Shown: positions 35,610 through 45,130 of the stretch, piece after piece
Layout of the letters: every line of letters begins with the position of its first letter
Numbering within the stretch: position 1 is the first letter of the stretch
Assembly (NCBI RefSeq): GCF_025398335.1
Contig: NZ_JAODOO010000003.1
Coordinates: forward strand, 273,540-337,539
Length of the DNA: 64,000 nucleotides
Direction of reading: 5' to 3'
Origin: Clostridium sp. CX1
GTDB taxonomy: Bacteria; Bacillota; Clostridia; Clostridiales; Clostridiaceae
Program-made: the position numbers and the translations under genes
The notes under the pieces: generated by a model
Seen by the model: the letters and a program-made list of their open reading frames with translations, nothing else
Database searches by the model: none
Told to the model about the DNA's origin: nothing

Positions 35610-38600
35610 ATGAGTAAAAAAGGTACAAGAGCACTTGCTAGTGCTACACTTATGTCCTTAGTTTTAACTACAGCTTTATCAGCTGGTCCAGTTCAAGCTG
35701 CAGCAGGACAAGCAACAAGACTTGGAGAAGCTGACAGATACGCTACAGCTGCTAAAGTTGCAACAAGCAACTGGGATAAAGCAGAAACTGTTGTATTAGT
35801 AAATGGTGAAGGATATGCAGACGCAGTAAGCGGATCAGCATTAGCTAAAAAATTAGGAGCACCAATACTTTTAACTGCAGGAAATGCATTAACTACAGAA
35901 ACTAAAGACGCTTTAACAAAATTAGGCGCTAAGAATGTATATGTAGTTGGTGGAAACGCTTCAGTATCAGCAGCTTTAAGAACAGAATTAAAAGCTAGCT
36001 ATACAGTAACAGAATTAGGTGGAGCTAACAGATATGAAACTAACGCAGCAGTAGCTGAAGAATTAGTTAAATTAGGAGTAGATCCAGCTAACGTAATGAT
36101 GGTTGGAGGAGAAGGATTCTCAGATGCTCTTTCAGTAGCTCCAATAGCAGCTGCTAAAGGACAAATCCTTTTACTAGGAATGAATGATGCTAACTACATG
36201 AAGCCTGTAGTTGACTTCGTTAAGAAGCACAACTCAAAAGTTACAGTAGTTGGAACAAAAGGTGTAATAAACGACACAATCTACAGTGCAGTTGGAGCAA
36301 CTAGCAGAGTAGAAGGTGGAGCTGATAGATGGGATACAAACCAAAAAGTTTTAGCTGCATTCAAAGAAACAGTTAAATTTGACAAGTTATATGTTGCTTC
36401 AGCATCATACAACGCAAAAGATAATGGATTCGCAGACGCTCTAGTAGCTTCAGCTTTAGCTGGAAAATATGCTGCACCATTAGTATTAGTTGATAAAGAT
36501 GGATCAACTGGAACTAACAATGCTTTAGATTACATTAAGAAGAACGCAAGCAAGACAACTGACTTAAATGTTGTTGGTGGAACTGGTGTTGTTTCAGAAT
36601 CAGTTCTTAATGCTATAACTAATGCAGTTAACCCAACTACTCCAGTAGGAGATACTACTGTTAAGTCAATAGAAGCAACAAGCTTAAATCAAATTAAAGT
36701 TGTATTTGGTACTGATGTTGATTCAGATTCAGCTGAAAGTGTATCAAACTACAAAATAGATGGTGCTACATTATCTGACTCTAATGCAGTAGCAACACTT
36801 GGAGATGACAATAGAACTCTTTTAATAACATTAAAAGAAGCTAAGGAACAACACAAAGAATATACTGTTTCAGTTAAAAAAGGTGTTTTAACTGCAGATA
36901 AAATAAACAGTGTATCAGAATTTGAGCAAAAAATTGAATTCGTAGATATAACTGCTCCAACATTAGCTTCAGTAGCTGTAAAAGGAAACAGCAAAATAAC
37001 AGTTAAGTTCTCAGAGCCAGTTAGAATGGAAGCTAATGCTGCTACAACTGGTGCAGGAATAACTGTAAGACCAGCAAATAGCTTAGCAACATATTTCAAA
37101 ATAAATGGACAAAATATATCAAGCTTTGGTCTTGACTTAGCTAACAGTGAAATCAAACACGCTATAACAACTGGAACAGGAAGTTATGTATGGTCAGATG
37201 AAGTAGACTTCTACTTTACAACAAAACTTCCAACTGGAAACAGCACATTAAAAGTTTCAGATGGAAAAGCTAGTGATATGCTAAGCGATGCAACAAACTT
37301 TATAATCAAAGAAGTTACTCAAGATTTCAATGTTGATGCTGTAACAACTAAGCCTACAGTTAAAGAAGTTCAAGCTGATGCAGACGGAACACTTTGGGTA
37401 AGATTTGATAGACCAATGGATTCAGTTACAGCTACAAGAGTTGGTAACTATGAATTAAATGGTGCTGCATTAGCAGCAACAAAGCTTGAGTTAAAAGAAG
37501 GCGACAATACAGTTAAAATTAAAGGTGTAACAGGCATTCAAATCAATTCAAATACTTTATATATAAAAGATAATGTAAAAGATGCTTATGGCAACAAAGT
37601 AGATGATGATACAAGAGTAAGCTTTACAAAAGTTAAAGATGAGACTAAGCCAACAGTAACAAATGTTAACATGATAGATAGTGAAACTATCCGTGTAAGA
37701 TTTAGCAAGGATGTACTTGCAACTGATGCAACAAAGATAAGTAACTTTACGCTAAAAGATTCAAGTGGTGTAGACATATCAGATCATATCAGATTAGTTA
37801 AGCCATCAACTACAAGTGTTTCAGACACTACTACTGCAGGCGCTATATCACAAGTTGGCGGCGACAATGTTTGGGACATAAAGATATGGAAGAATGAAGG
37901 AGATTATGTAAGATACGGAAGAAGTGGATCTCCAACAGCTCAACAAACTGCTAACGATTGGAGATTAACAGGTTCTAAGTATACTTTAACTATTAAAGGT
38001 TTAAGAGATACAACTGGAACTGGCAATACAAGCGCTAACTTCATGGATGAATACACAACTACTATAAATGGATCAGACGATATAGCTCCTAAGATGAACG
38101 TTACTTCTTATAGAAAAGATAATCAAAAAATCGTTCTATTCTTCACAGAAGCTATGGACACTGATACTTTAAATGATTTAGATAACTACAAGTACAAGAA
38201 CGCTTCAGGAGATAGTAAGCAATTACCATCTGCTGCTAAGATTACAGTTGGTAACGACAACAAGAGCGTAACAATAGAGTTCCCATCAAACTACTATGTT
38301 CTTGGAAGTTCACCAAGTGGCACTATAGACAATGATAACTGGGTATATGGTATTGTTGCTTCAAACTTAAAAGATGAAGCAGGAAACTTAATAGATTCAT
38401 TCAATAACTATGCTAATGTAGGTAGCGATGCATATATGGTTTCATATAAAGACAAGACTTACAGAATGGAAAGTGACGGAGATGACCTACTAGTTAAGTT
38501 CCAGTATGATAAGACAATAGATCCTGATACAGTAGCTGTAGATAAGTTTACAGTTGCAGGTGAACAACCAGATAGCGTAAGCATTATTGGTTCTGACATT

Positions 38601-39308
38601 GTATTAAGATTTGTTAAAGACAGTCCAAGTACTACAACAGTAATGGCTGGATATAGCAATGTTATTTCTGGAGTGGACAATGCAGTAGAGAATGCTAAGG
38701 CTTCAGATAAGAGAGACGTTCTTGATAAGATTGAAGTTATTAAACTTCAAGCATCACAGGCAAGAGTTGTGGTAACTGATAGAACTGCAGCTACAGGAGT
38801 TAAAGATATAGCAGGAACTACTGTTCAAGCTATAGGTACTGTAGATGTATATGACTACTTAGTAGCTCCAAAAACTACTTCTGACTACTGGTATGCTACA
38901 GATGTACAAACACTTGCTGATAATGTTACAACAGAAGCAGCTGTAGTTATATCCTTCGATAGTATGCTATATTCAAACAGTGGAGTTAGACCAGATGACT
39001 TTACATTCAGAGCTAACGGAGAAGAAATAAAAGCAGATAGAGTAAATGTAAAAGGAAACAGCTTAGTATTCCATTTTGTTAAGGGAGCTGCCCTTACAGA
39101 TGCTGCTAGAAACTCATTAATAGATACAGCATTTGCTACTGGAAACACTAATGGTATAAGTGTTGCATTGAAAAATACAAGCATAGATGTATCCTCTATA
39201 AAAGATGGAAACGGAAATTACGCTAAGTATGTTCCATCAAATGATGATAAGAATAAAACAAGAACAGTTAAAGTATTTAATACTGTAGACATTGACAACT
39301 TGAAGTAA
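35610..39308 (+). CDS. Probable S-layer protein (CWB2 anchor plus Ig-like domains)
   Basis: This 1232-residue secreted protein has a signal peptide (1-31, ending VQAA). Three CWB2 repeats (about 35-345) are marked by RLGEADRYATA, ELGGANRYETN and RVEGGADRWDTN. Roughly 880 residues of Ser/Thr/Asp-rich beta domains then follow, in repeats of about 100-120 residues. They carry recurring KVKFSEPV-, RFDRPMDS-, RFSKDV- and FFTEAMDT-like strands, typical of SbsA/Big-type S-layer Ig domains. The CWB2 block binds wall polymer and the rest should form the array. The start follows GAGGAGGG. Highly uniform codon use (GCT, GTT, AAC, ACA), a multi-promoter region and 3' hairpins point to very high expression. 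It lacks the processing site of C. difficile SlpA-type precursors as far as can be seen. Confidence 0.85.
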   Translation: MSKKGTRALASATLMSLVLTTALSAGPVQAAAGQATRLGEADRYATAAKVATSNWDKAETVVLVNGEGYADAVSGSALAKKLGAPILLTAGNALTTETKDALTKLGAKNVYVVGGNASVSAALRTELKASYTVTELGGANRYETNAAVAEELVKLGVDPANVMMVGGEGFSDALSVAPIAAAKGQILLLGMNDANYMKPVVDFVKKHNSKVTVVGTKGVINDTIYSAVGATSRVEGGADRWDTNQKVLAAFKETVKFDKLYVASASYNAKDNGFADALVASALAGKYAAPLVLVDKDGSTGTNNALDYIKKNASKTTDLNVVGGTGVVSESVLNAITNAVNPTTPVGDTTVKSIEATSLNQIKVVFGTDVDSDSAESVSNYKIDGATLSDSNAVATLGDDNRTLLITLKEAKEQHKEYTVSVKKGVLTADKINSVSEFEQKIEFVDITAPTLASVAVKGNSKITVKFSEPVRMEANAATTGAGITVRPANSLATYFKINGQNISSFGLDLANSEIKHAITTGTGSYVWSDEVDFYFTTKLPTGNSTLKVSDGKASDMLSDATNFIIKEVTQDFNVDAVTTKPTVKEVQADADGTLWVRFDRPMDSVTATRVGNYELNGAALAATKLELKEGDNTVKIKGVTGIQINSNTLYIKDNVKDAYGNKVDDDTRVSFTKVKDETKPTVTNVNMIDSETIRVRFSKDVLATDATKISNFTLKDSSGVDISDHIRLVKPSTTSVSDTTTAGAISQVGGDNVWDIKIWKNEGDYVRYGRSGSPTAQQTANDWRLTGSKYTLTIKGLRDTTGTGNTSANFMDEYTTTINGSDDIAPKMNVTSYRKDNQKIVLFFTEAMDTDTLNDLDNYKYKNASGDSKQLPSAAKITVGNDNKSVTIEFPSNYYVLGSSPSGTIDNDNWVYGIVASNLKDEAGNLIDSFNNYANVGSDAYMVSYKDKTYRMESDGDDLLVKFQYDKTIDPDTVAVDKFTVAGEQPDSVSIIGSDIVLRFVKDSPSTTTVMAGYSNVISGVDNAVENAKASDKRDVLDKIEVIKLQASQARVVVTDRTAATGVKDIAGTTVQAIGTVDVYDYLVAPKTTSDYWYATDVQTLADNVTTEAAVVISFDSMLYSNSGVRPDDFTFRANGEEIKADRVNVKGNSLVFHFVKGAALTDAARNSLIDTAFATGNTNGISVALKNTSIDVSSIKDGNGNYAKYVPSNDDKNKTRTVKVFNTVDIDNLK

Positions 39309-39395
39309 TAGAAAAGTTAGTTTGAAAGTCTAGTATAATACTTCTAGAATGTAAACAGAAACAGCAATGTTTTTGTTACTAAGGCTAGTAACTAG

Positions 39396-39421
39396 GAGAG
39401 GGGAGGGGAACCTTCCTTCTC
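39396..39421 (+). other. Stable GC-rich 3'-UTR hairpin with GGAA loop
   Basis: An 11-bp stem (GAGAGGGGAGG 39396-39406 with CCTTCCTTCTC 39411-39421, two G-U) is closed by a GGAA tetraloop. It lies 88 bases after the S-layer stop and has no T tract. A second weaker hairpin, CACTGAA/TTCAGTG, lies at 39468-39490. Both precede the true terminator, so they lie within the 3' untranslated region. Confidence 0.7.
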
Positions 39422-39521
39422 TGATTTATAATATGAGCGGAAACTTCATATCAAATATTCATAAAAACACTGAAGTCATATCATTCAGTGAAAAATTAAA
39501 TAATCCTATCATAATATATGC

Positions 39522-39554
39522 AAAAGACTAATAATATTTTTATTAGTCTTTTTT
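39522..39554 (+). terminator. Intrinsic terminator of the S-layer gene
   Basis: A perfect 13-bp stem (AAAAGACTAATAA 39522-39534 with 39540-39552) has a 5-base loop and runs into a T tract. The group II intron begins four bases after the tract. Confidence 0.92.
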
Positions 39555-39558
39555 GCAT

Positions 39559-41477
39559 GTGCGCCCAGCATGGGCGCTTACTTGTCGGTGAAAGTCCGAT
39601 ACGGGGGTTGATAGTGCCAACCGTTAGCTTAAGACAAGGGTGTCCACCGTGAGGTGGAATCTGAAGGAAGTCGGCGGCAAAGCTCTGGTCTGACGAACAG
39701 AAACTACATATGAGGCATATGCTTGTGGGTGAGTTTGCATGACAAAACGAAACCCTAAACTATCCGAAACAGGCAGTGTAAATGTAGCAGATATATGGAG
39801 TGAAAGTAAGCGTTCTTACCTGGGGAGGTCTTACAAATAAATTACCCAAAGATATATTTCTAGGTAATAACCCATATAGTGATATATGGCTGAATTGTAA
39901 GAAGTCAGCAGAGGTCATAGTACCACGTGAAAATGCGTTAGCGTGGGAAGGACTGAACGTTAGGAGGTTTTCAACTTTGATAAACTCAAAGAATCAAAAT
40001 AAAAAGCAGACAACTCAATATAGAGGTCACCTTGTGAAAGTAGAAGTGGAACTTCAAGGTAAGCAAGGGGCGCTTAATGAAAATTTGGCGTTTACAAAGA
40101 GAGAAAGGGAAAACGATGAGTTAGATTATACCAGTAACTTACTCGATAGAGTATTAGAGCGTGAAAATATGCTTATTGCTATGAAACGAGTGATTTCAAA
40201 CAAAGGAAGTCATGGTGTTGATGGTATGAGAGTCGATGAACTTCGGACGTTTATCATTGACAACTGGCTGAAAATTAAAGAAAAGTTACTGGAAGGTAGA
40301 TATAAACCATCTCCAGTCAGGAGGGTGGAAATACCAAAGCCTGATGGCGGAATAAGATTGCTTGGGATACCTACTGTACTTGATAGGTTAATACAGCAAG
40401 CGATAGCTCAAGAACTTAATAAAATTTATGATCATACATTCTCAGAAAGTAGTTATGGATTTAGACCAAATAAAAGTGCTAAGCAAGCTATACTCAGGGC
40501 AAAAGAATATATTAATGAAGGGTATAGATGGGTAGTGGACATGGATTTGGAAAAGTTCTTTGATAAAGTTAATCATGATATATTAATGGATAGGTTATCA
40601 AAGAAGATTAGGGACAAAAGAGTTCTAAAGTTGATAAGGGCATATCTTCAATCAGGAATCATGATAAATGGAATCAAAGTAAATTCTGATGAAGGTACTC
40701 CACAAGGGGGACCGTTAAGTCCACTACTAGCTAATATAATGCTTGATGAGGTAGATAAGGAACTTGAGAAGAGAGGACATAGATTTTGCAGATTTGCTGA
40801 CGATGCAAATGTGTATGTAAGAAGTAGAAAAGCAGGCTTGAGGGTAATGGAAAGTATGAGAAATATACTTGAAGGATGCCTAAAACTCAAGGTTAATGGG
40901 AATAAAAGTGCAGTAGACCTTGTATCCAAAAGAAAATATCTAGGTTTCTCGTTCTACTTTGTTAAAGGTGGAGCAAATATAAGAATTCATGAGAAATCGT
41001 ACAAAAGATTCAAGTTAAGGGTTAGAGAGATAACTAATCGAAATATAGGTATAAGTATGGAGTTAAGGATAAAGAAACTCAACGAATATACCGTAGGTTG
41101 GATTAACTATTATGGAGTAGCGAAGGCTACCGCCAGAATAAAGGAACTGGAGGAATGGCTAAGAAGAAGGTTGCGAGCATGTATCTGGAAGCAATGGAAG
41201 AAGGTTAAGACCAGAGGTCGTAATCTCATGAAACTTGGAGTACCCGAGTACAAAGCTTGGGAATACGCTAACACAAGGAAAGGCTACTGGAGAATATCCA
41301 ACAGCCCAATTCTTAATACAACTCTAAATAATAGATATCTTGAAAGTCTTAAATATAAAAGTATTTCCAAGAGATATCAACTAATTCATAATTCTTAATG
41401 AACCGCTGTGTACCGAACGGTATGCACAGTGGTGTGAGAGGTCGCTGAATAAAATAATTATTCAGCTCCTACTCGAT
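39559..41477 (+). mobile_element. Group IIC intron inserted behind a terminator
   Basis: The 5' end is GTGCG, followed by GC-rich folded domain I sequence (39559-39790). The reverse transcriptase gene occupies domain IV. Domain V lies at about 41400-41440: ACCGCTGTG pairs across a GAAC loop with CACAGTGGT, with a CGC triad and a GTGAGAGG linker. Domain VI (GCTGAATAA/TTATTCAGC, 41443-41466) has the likely branch A in CCTACTC. The 3' border is taken as the AT at 41477, give or take a few bases. Insertion directly after a terminator hairpin and T tract is the target choice of class C introns. Confidence 0.9.
40034..41398 (+). CDS. ltrA: Group IIC intron reverse transcriptase/maturase
   Basis: The protein is 454 residues from the GTG at 40034, which has AGAGG seven bases upstream. 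An open frame continues back to 39800, but that part overlaps domain I RNA and looks non-coding. Reverse transcriptase motifs are intact: GIPTVLDRLIQQAI, SSYGFRPNKSA, VDMDLEKFFDKVNHD, GTPQGGPLSPLLANI and the catalytic FADD (about 254-257; FADD for the usual YADD). A maturase domain follows, with INYYGVAKA and a final ANTRKGYWRISNSP motif shared with the class C enzymes. There is no HNH endonuclease domain, as normal for class C. It should splice its own intron and copy it at new terminators. No frame break is seen. Confidence 0.92.
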   Translation: MKVEVELQGKQGALNENLAFTKRERENDELDYTSNLLDRVLERENMLIAMKRVISNKGSHGVDGMRVDELRTFIIDNWLKIKEKLLEGRYKPSPVRRVEIPKPDGGIRLLGIPTVLDRLIQQAIAQELNKIYDHTFSESSYGFRPNKSAKQAILRAKEYINEGYRWVVDMDLEKFFDKVNHDILMDRLSKKIRDKRVLKLIRAYLQSGIMINGIKVNSDEGTPQGGPLSPLLANIMLDEVDKELEKRGHRFCRFADDANVYVRSRKAGLRVMESMRNILEGCLKLKVNGNKSAVDLVSKRKYLGFSFYFVKGGANIRIHEKSYKRFKLRVREITNRNIGISMELRIKKLNEYTVGWINYYGVAKATARIKELEEWLRRRLRACIWKQWKKVKTRGRNLMKLGVPEYKAWEYANTRKGYWRISNSPILNTTLNNRYLESLKYKSISKRYQLIHNS

Positions 41478-41629
41478 TGCTAAACAACAAATAGAAATGC
41501 CTTATCATTCAATATGCCGAACCCCATCTTCAAAAATAGAATTTTATTTTCTAAAATAGAGTTAAATGAAGTTTAGTGTAATTTTACTCTATTACCTCCA
41601 ATTTCTCTTACGGTATTTGGTTAAAAAAG

Positions 41630-41658
41630 TTGAAAATAGGCTGCAAATAAATTAATAT
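41630..41658 (+). promoter_or_regulatory. Promoter of the Wzy/ligase-like gene
   Basis: TTGAAA (41630-41635) is 17 bases from TAATAT (41653-41658), which merges with a TATAAT at 41659-41664. This is the first promoter of the polysaccharide locus, just beyond the intron. Confidence 0.55.
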
Positions 41659-41694
41659 TATAATGAATGATTAATTTAATAAGGGGGAAAAAAG

Positions 41695-43512
41695 ATGTAT
41701 GATGATTTATATGGAGAATCACCAAATGAAAGTTGGTACTCGATAATACCCATTGCTTTTTTAGTTTCGGTGATTCCGCTTATTGTATATGGAAAGATGG
41801 TCAAGCTTACAGGGGATTATTTTAAATATTGGAATGGTATGAATACTAGCCTAGACTTCTTTTCATACTATAAGTCTATGTGGATATTGATATCAGTAAT
41901 AATGTGTATAGTAATCTTCTTGGTAAAGTTATTTAGTAAGAGTATTAAAATACAGAAGAATAAAATGTATATACCAATGGCTGTTTATTCAGCAATGGTT
42001 ATTCTCTCTACTATTTTTTCCGATTTTAAGGAAATTGCTCTTTGGGGATTTGTAGAAAGATATGAAGGAATGTTAGTAATCTTGGCCTATATGGCAATAA
42101 TGTTTATTACCATAAATTTAGCATCAAATGAAGCTAGCATAAAGGCAATACTTGCGGCACTAATTTGTTCTGCTGTGGTTATTGGAACTATTGGTATTCT
42201 ACAGTACTTAGGTCATGATTTTTATAAATCGATGTCGGGAAAAAGGCTTATTCTCCCTTCTCAAATGCAGAATCTAGCATCACAATTAAAGTTTCAGTTT
42301 GAGGACAAGATAATATATTCTTCGTTATATCATTATAACTACGTTGGAAGTTACATGGCAATGTTATTCCCTTTAACTTTTACTTTATTTATTCTGATTA
42401 AGAATAAGTTTTATAAGATGGTTATGGGTCTTATTGCAGCGCTTATGTTCTTAAATATGATGTTAAGTCATTCACGTGCAGGTATTATTGGTGGGGGAGT
42501 AGCTATACTTATTCTTGCAATAGTATTGAGAAGATACTTTGTTAAAAAATGGAAAATATCTATATCTGTTATAGTTGTAGTATTTGTAGCAGCAGTAGGA
42601 TTTAATATATATTCTAAAGGAATGTTAGCTAGCAGAGTGGGATCCCTGTTTAAGGATGCTGAAAGCTTGACTAAGACTTCTTCTAAATCTGAATCTTTAA
42701 TTAAGGATGTTTTTACTAAAGATAATTTAGCACAAATTACTACTTCGACTGAAACATTAAAGATAGTTAGTGAATCAGGTATTCTTTCTTTTAAAGATGA
42801 AAAAAATCATATAATAAAAAGTAATGTTAACAAGGATACAGGATATGTGACGTTGGAAGATAGCAAATATAAAGACTATGGTATTATAGTAAAAGATTAT
42901 TCCACAACTACAGATAAGAAATATATGGTAGAAATTAGCAAAGACAAGTTAAGAATGCCGTTTTTAGCTACAAATAATAGGTTTATGTTTGAGACTAATA
43001 AAGGAAATTTAGTAGATTTAAAACCTATAGAAAAGTGGGGATTTGAAGGAAAAGAGCAACTTGGTTCAGCGAGAGCGTATATATGGTCTAGGAGCATACC
43101 TCTTATAAAACACTCTATGATAGTGGGTTATGGACCAGATACCTTCGCCGCAAAGTTTCCACAACAAGACTATGTTGGAAAAGCAATAGCTTATCAAACT
43201 ACAGATATACTTGTTGATAAGGCACATAATTTATATATTCAAAATGCGTTGAATACAGGGGTGATTTCTTTAATATCACTCTTAGCCATGTTTGTAATAT
43301 ATTTTAAGAGTTGTTTTAGACTGTATATGAATAATAATTTCAATAATTTTTATTCTATAGTTGGCTTAGCTGTGCTTGTATCTATAATTGGATACTTAGG
43401 AGCTGGATTCTTTAATGATTCTGCAGTATCTGTAGCACCTGTTTTTTGGGTATTGTTCGGAGTAGGTGTGGCCGCTAACTGTAAACTTAAAGCGGAAAGT
43501 ATGAAAGAATAA
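41695..43512 (+). CDS. O-antigen ligase/polymerase-like membrane protein (Wzy_C type)
   Basis: This 605-residue protein has about 11-12 membrane spans in two blocks, separated by a long outside loop (about residues 310-475). The Wzy_C-type core around residues 245-275 contains LSHSRAGIIGGG. Arg-rich and AHNLYIQNALNTG motifs at about 495-510 are typical of ligases and polymerases that act on lipid-linked glycans. It should polymerise or ligate the surface glycan on the outer face. The start follows AAGGGGGAAAAA. It is cut off from the rest of the locus by a decayed IS110 element, so the locus may once have been continuous. Confidence 0.85.
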   Translation: MYDDLYGESPNESWYSIIPIAFLVSVIPLIVYGKMVKLTGDYFKYWNGMNTSLDFFSYYKSMWILISVIMCIVIFLVKLFSKSIKIQKNKMYIPMAVYSAMVILSTIFSDFKEIALWGFVERYEGMLVILAYMAIMFITINLASNEASIKAILAALICSAVVIGTIGILQYLGHDFYKSMSGKRLILPSQMQNLASQLKFQFEDKIIYSSLYHYNYVGSYMAMLFPLTFTLFILIKNKFYKMVMGLIAALMFLNMMLSHSRAGIIGGGVAILILAIVLRRYFVKKWKISISVIVVVFVAAVGFNIYSKGMLASRVGSLFKDAESLTKTSSKSESLIKDVFTKDNLAQITTSTETLKIVSESGILSFKDEKNHIIKSNVNKDTGYVTLEDSKYKDYGIIVKDYSTTTDKKYMVEISKDKLRMPFLATNNRFMFETNKGNLVDLKPIEKWGFEGKEQLGSARAYIWSRSIPLIKHSMIVGYGPDTFAAKFPQQDYVGKAIAYQTTDILVDKAHNLYIQNALNTGVISLISLLAMFVIYFKSCFRLYMNNNFNNFYSIVGLAVLVSIIGYLGAGFFNDSAVSVAPVFWVLFGVGVAANCKLKAESMKE

Positions 43513-43836
43513 TGTTGGAATGGGGCTGTCGCACTAAAATTGAACTGCCCCCTGTCAAGTAGACAGGTAAAAAATAGGGAACGTACTTAGATTTTGTACA
43601 ATATAAGCATAGATAGATATCACATTAGTGGTAGACATCTATGCTTACTTTTTTTATGATAGGTTTGATTGGTCAACGTACATAGATTTGAGCTGAAATA
43701 CCCAGTACACAAAGTGTTGACCAGCACCCCTATTCAATATTCGATTAAGCAAATTGGGAGAAACACCCGTGTAAATAACAAATTTGAGCGAATAGGATTG
43801 TGTTGGAACCAATCGTAAAAAATATGGAGTTGATGA
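43513..43836 (+). other. Intergenic region: old IS end and left flank of the IS110 element
   Basis: About 320 bases without a gene. The first part (43541-43567) has CTGTCAAGTAGACAG, which resembles terminal sequences of IS3-type elements and is probably a remnant. A terminator-like hairpin (AAGCATAGAT 43605-43614 with ATCTATGCTT 43637-43646, then T-rich) follows. The rest, about 43650-43836, is the position where IS110-family elements encode their bridge RNA. Confidence 0.4.
43605..43653 (+). terminator. Terminator-like hairpin after the Wzy/ligase-like gene
   Basis: A perfect 10-bp stem with a 22-base loop is followed by ACTTTTTTT. Confidence 0.65.
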
Positions 43837-45130
43837 AAAGTAATAGGTATTGAAATTGATGTCTCCAAAGGTAAAAATACAGTAGCTGCTATGGAGCATA
43901 CTGGAAAAGTAATTGTGAAGCCATATGAAATTAAGCATAACCACGTTGAGGTTGATATGCTCATTAAGTGGATTAGGAATCAGAAGGACATGGTACTTGT
44001 GGTTATGGAGTCTACTGGTCACTACCATTATCCTGTACTAAAGGAGTTGTATGGAACTGGAGTATATGTTAGTGTAGTTAACGCTTATCTTCTGAAAAAG
44101 TATGATGATACAGAGATCAGAAAGGTAAAAACTGATAAAAAGGATGCTATCAGAATAGCTAAATATTCGATAGAAAAAAGACACAGTCTTACAAGATATG
44201 AAGGTAACGATGAAAAATATAGGGATTTAAGATTTTTATCTAGACAGTATAATCAAACAGTTTCTATACGTGTAAACGCTAAGGTTCAACTTAACAACCT
44301 TCTTGATGAGATTATGCCAGGAATTCAAACTATTCTTCGTACAACTACTGGAAAGCCAAATAAAATACTATATGACTTTGTTGAAGAATATGAGCACTTT
44401 GATAACATTAGAGCAAAAAGCGAGAAAGGATTTATTGAAGAATACTCTAACTGGGCCAAAAAGAAAGGATACCGTAATGGGGCAATTAAAGCGCTAAAGA
44501 TATATGAATTGGCCCAAAACAGTATCACAACCAGAACGGCTGACAGTTACACTTGTATTGCCGTTAAAAGCTGCCTTCAAGTGCCAAGAGAAGCAGAAGA
44601 AGCTAGCAATGCTATTTTAACACAGATGCAGACCTTGCATACACTTTAACTGAATATAAGATTGTTAGGGCGCTAAAAGGCGTTGGAGACAAACTTGCCC
44701 CACGATTAATTGCTGAGATTGGGGATGTAAGAAGATTCAAAGCGCTAAAGCTTTGAATGCCTATGCTGGAAATGATGCTCCCTCGCATCAATATGGCCAA
44801 TATCAAGGAACAAAAAGGCATATATCAAAGCGTGGATCTGCTAGCCTGAGAAAGGTTGGATACGAAGTAATAATGGCTTTAAAGGTTACAAAGCCAACTG
44901 AGGATAGTGCCGTATATGAGTTCATGATTAAAAAAGAACTTGAAGGAAAACCAAAAAACATAGCTAAAATGGCTGATGCTAATAAGTTTTTAAGAGTTTA
45001 TTATGCTCGTATTATGAATGTGTATAAGACTACATAATGATTGAAAAGCATCAAGAAAGCTACTTGACAGTAGCTTTTCAGAGTACTGACAAACGTATTT
45101 TGTCAGCAGTCTGAGTGGTAGTTACTCTTA
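43650..45130 (+). mobile_element. Degraded IS110-family element (ends approximate)
   Basis: A broken IS110 transposase (entry below) is flanked by non-coding ends. No inverted repeats were found, as is usual for this family, so the borders are estimates. The element separates the Wzy/ligase-like gene from the Wzz/kinase-like gene. Confidence 0.7.
43830..45037 (+). pseudogene. IS110-family DEDD transposase, disrupted by frameshifts
   Basis: Three changes of frame break one protein. The likely start ATGAAAA at about 43830 is out of frame with GIEIDVSKGKNTVAA, suggesting one extra A. The frame is intact from 43836 to 44649 (VVMESTGHYHYP, KTDKKDAIRIA). It then shifts for TEYKIVRALKGVGDKLAPRLIAEIG (44649-44739), and shifts again at about 44740 for KALNAYAGNDAPSHQYGQY to the end. 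All parts together cover the RuvC-like DEDD domain and the C-terminal Tnp_20 domain with the expected Ser in SKRGSASLRK. Nothing large is missing, so decay is recent. Four acidic residues are partly retained, but a functional product is unlikely. Confidence 0.85.

Noticed and set aside
36281..39184. Antisense open frames in the S-layer gene
   Set aside because: They are produced by biased codons of a highly expressed Ala/Thr/Val-rich protein, with no start signals.
39800..40033. N-terminal extension of the intron reverse transcriptase
   Set aside because: It overlaps intron domain I, lacks family similarity and a ribosome site. The GTG at 40034 has AGAGG at the right distance.
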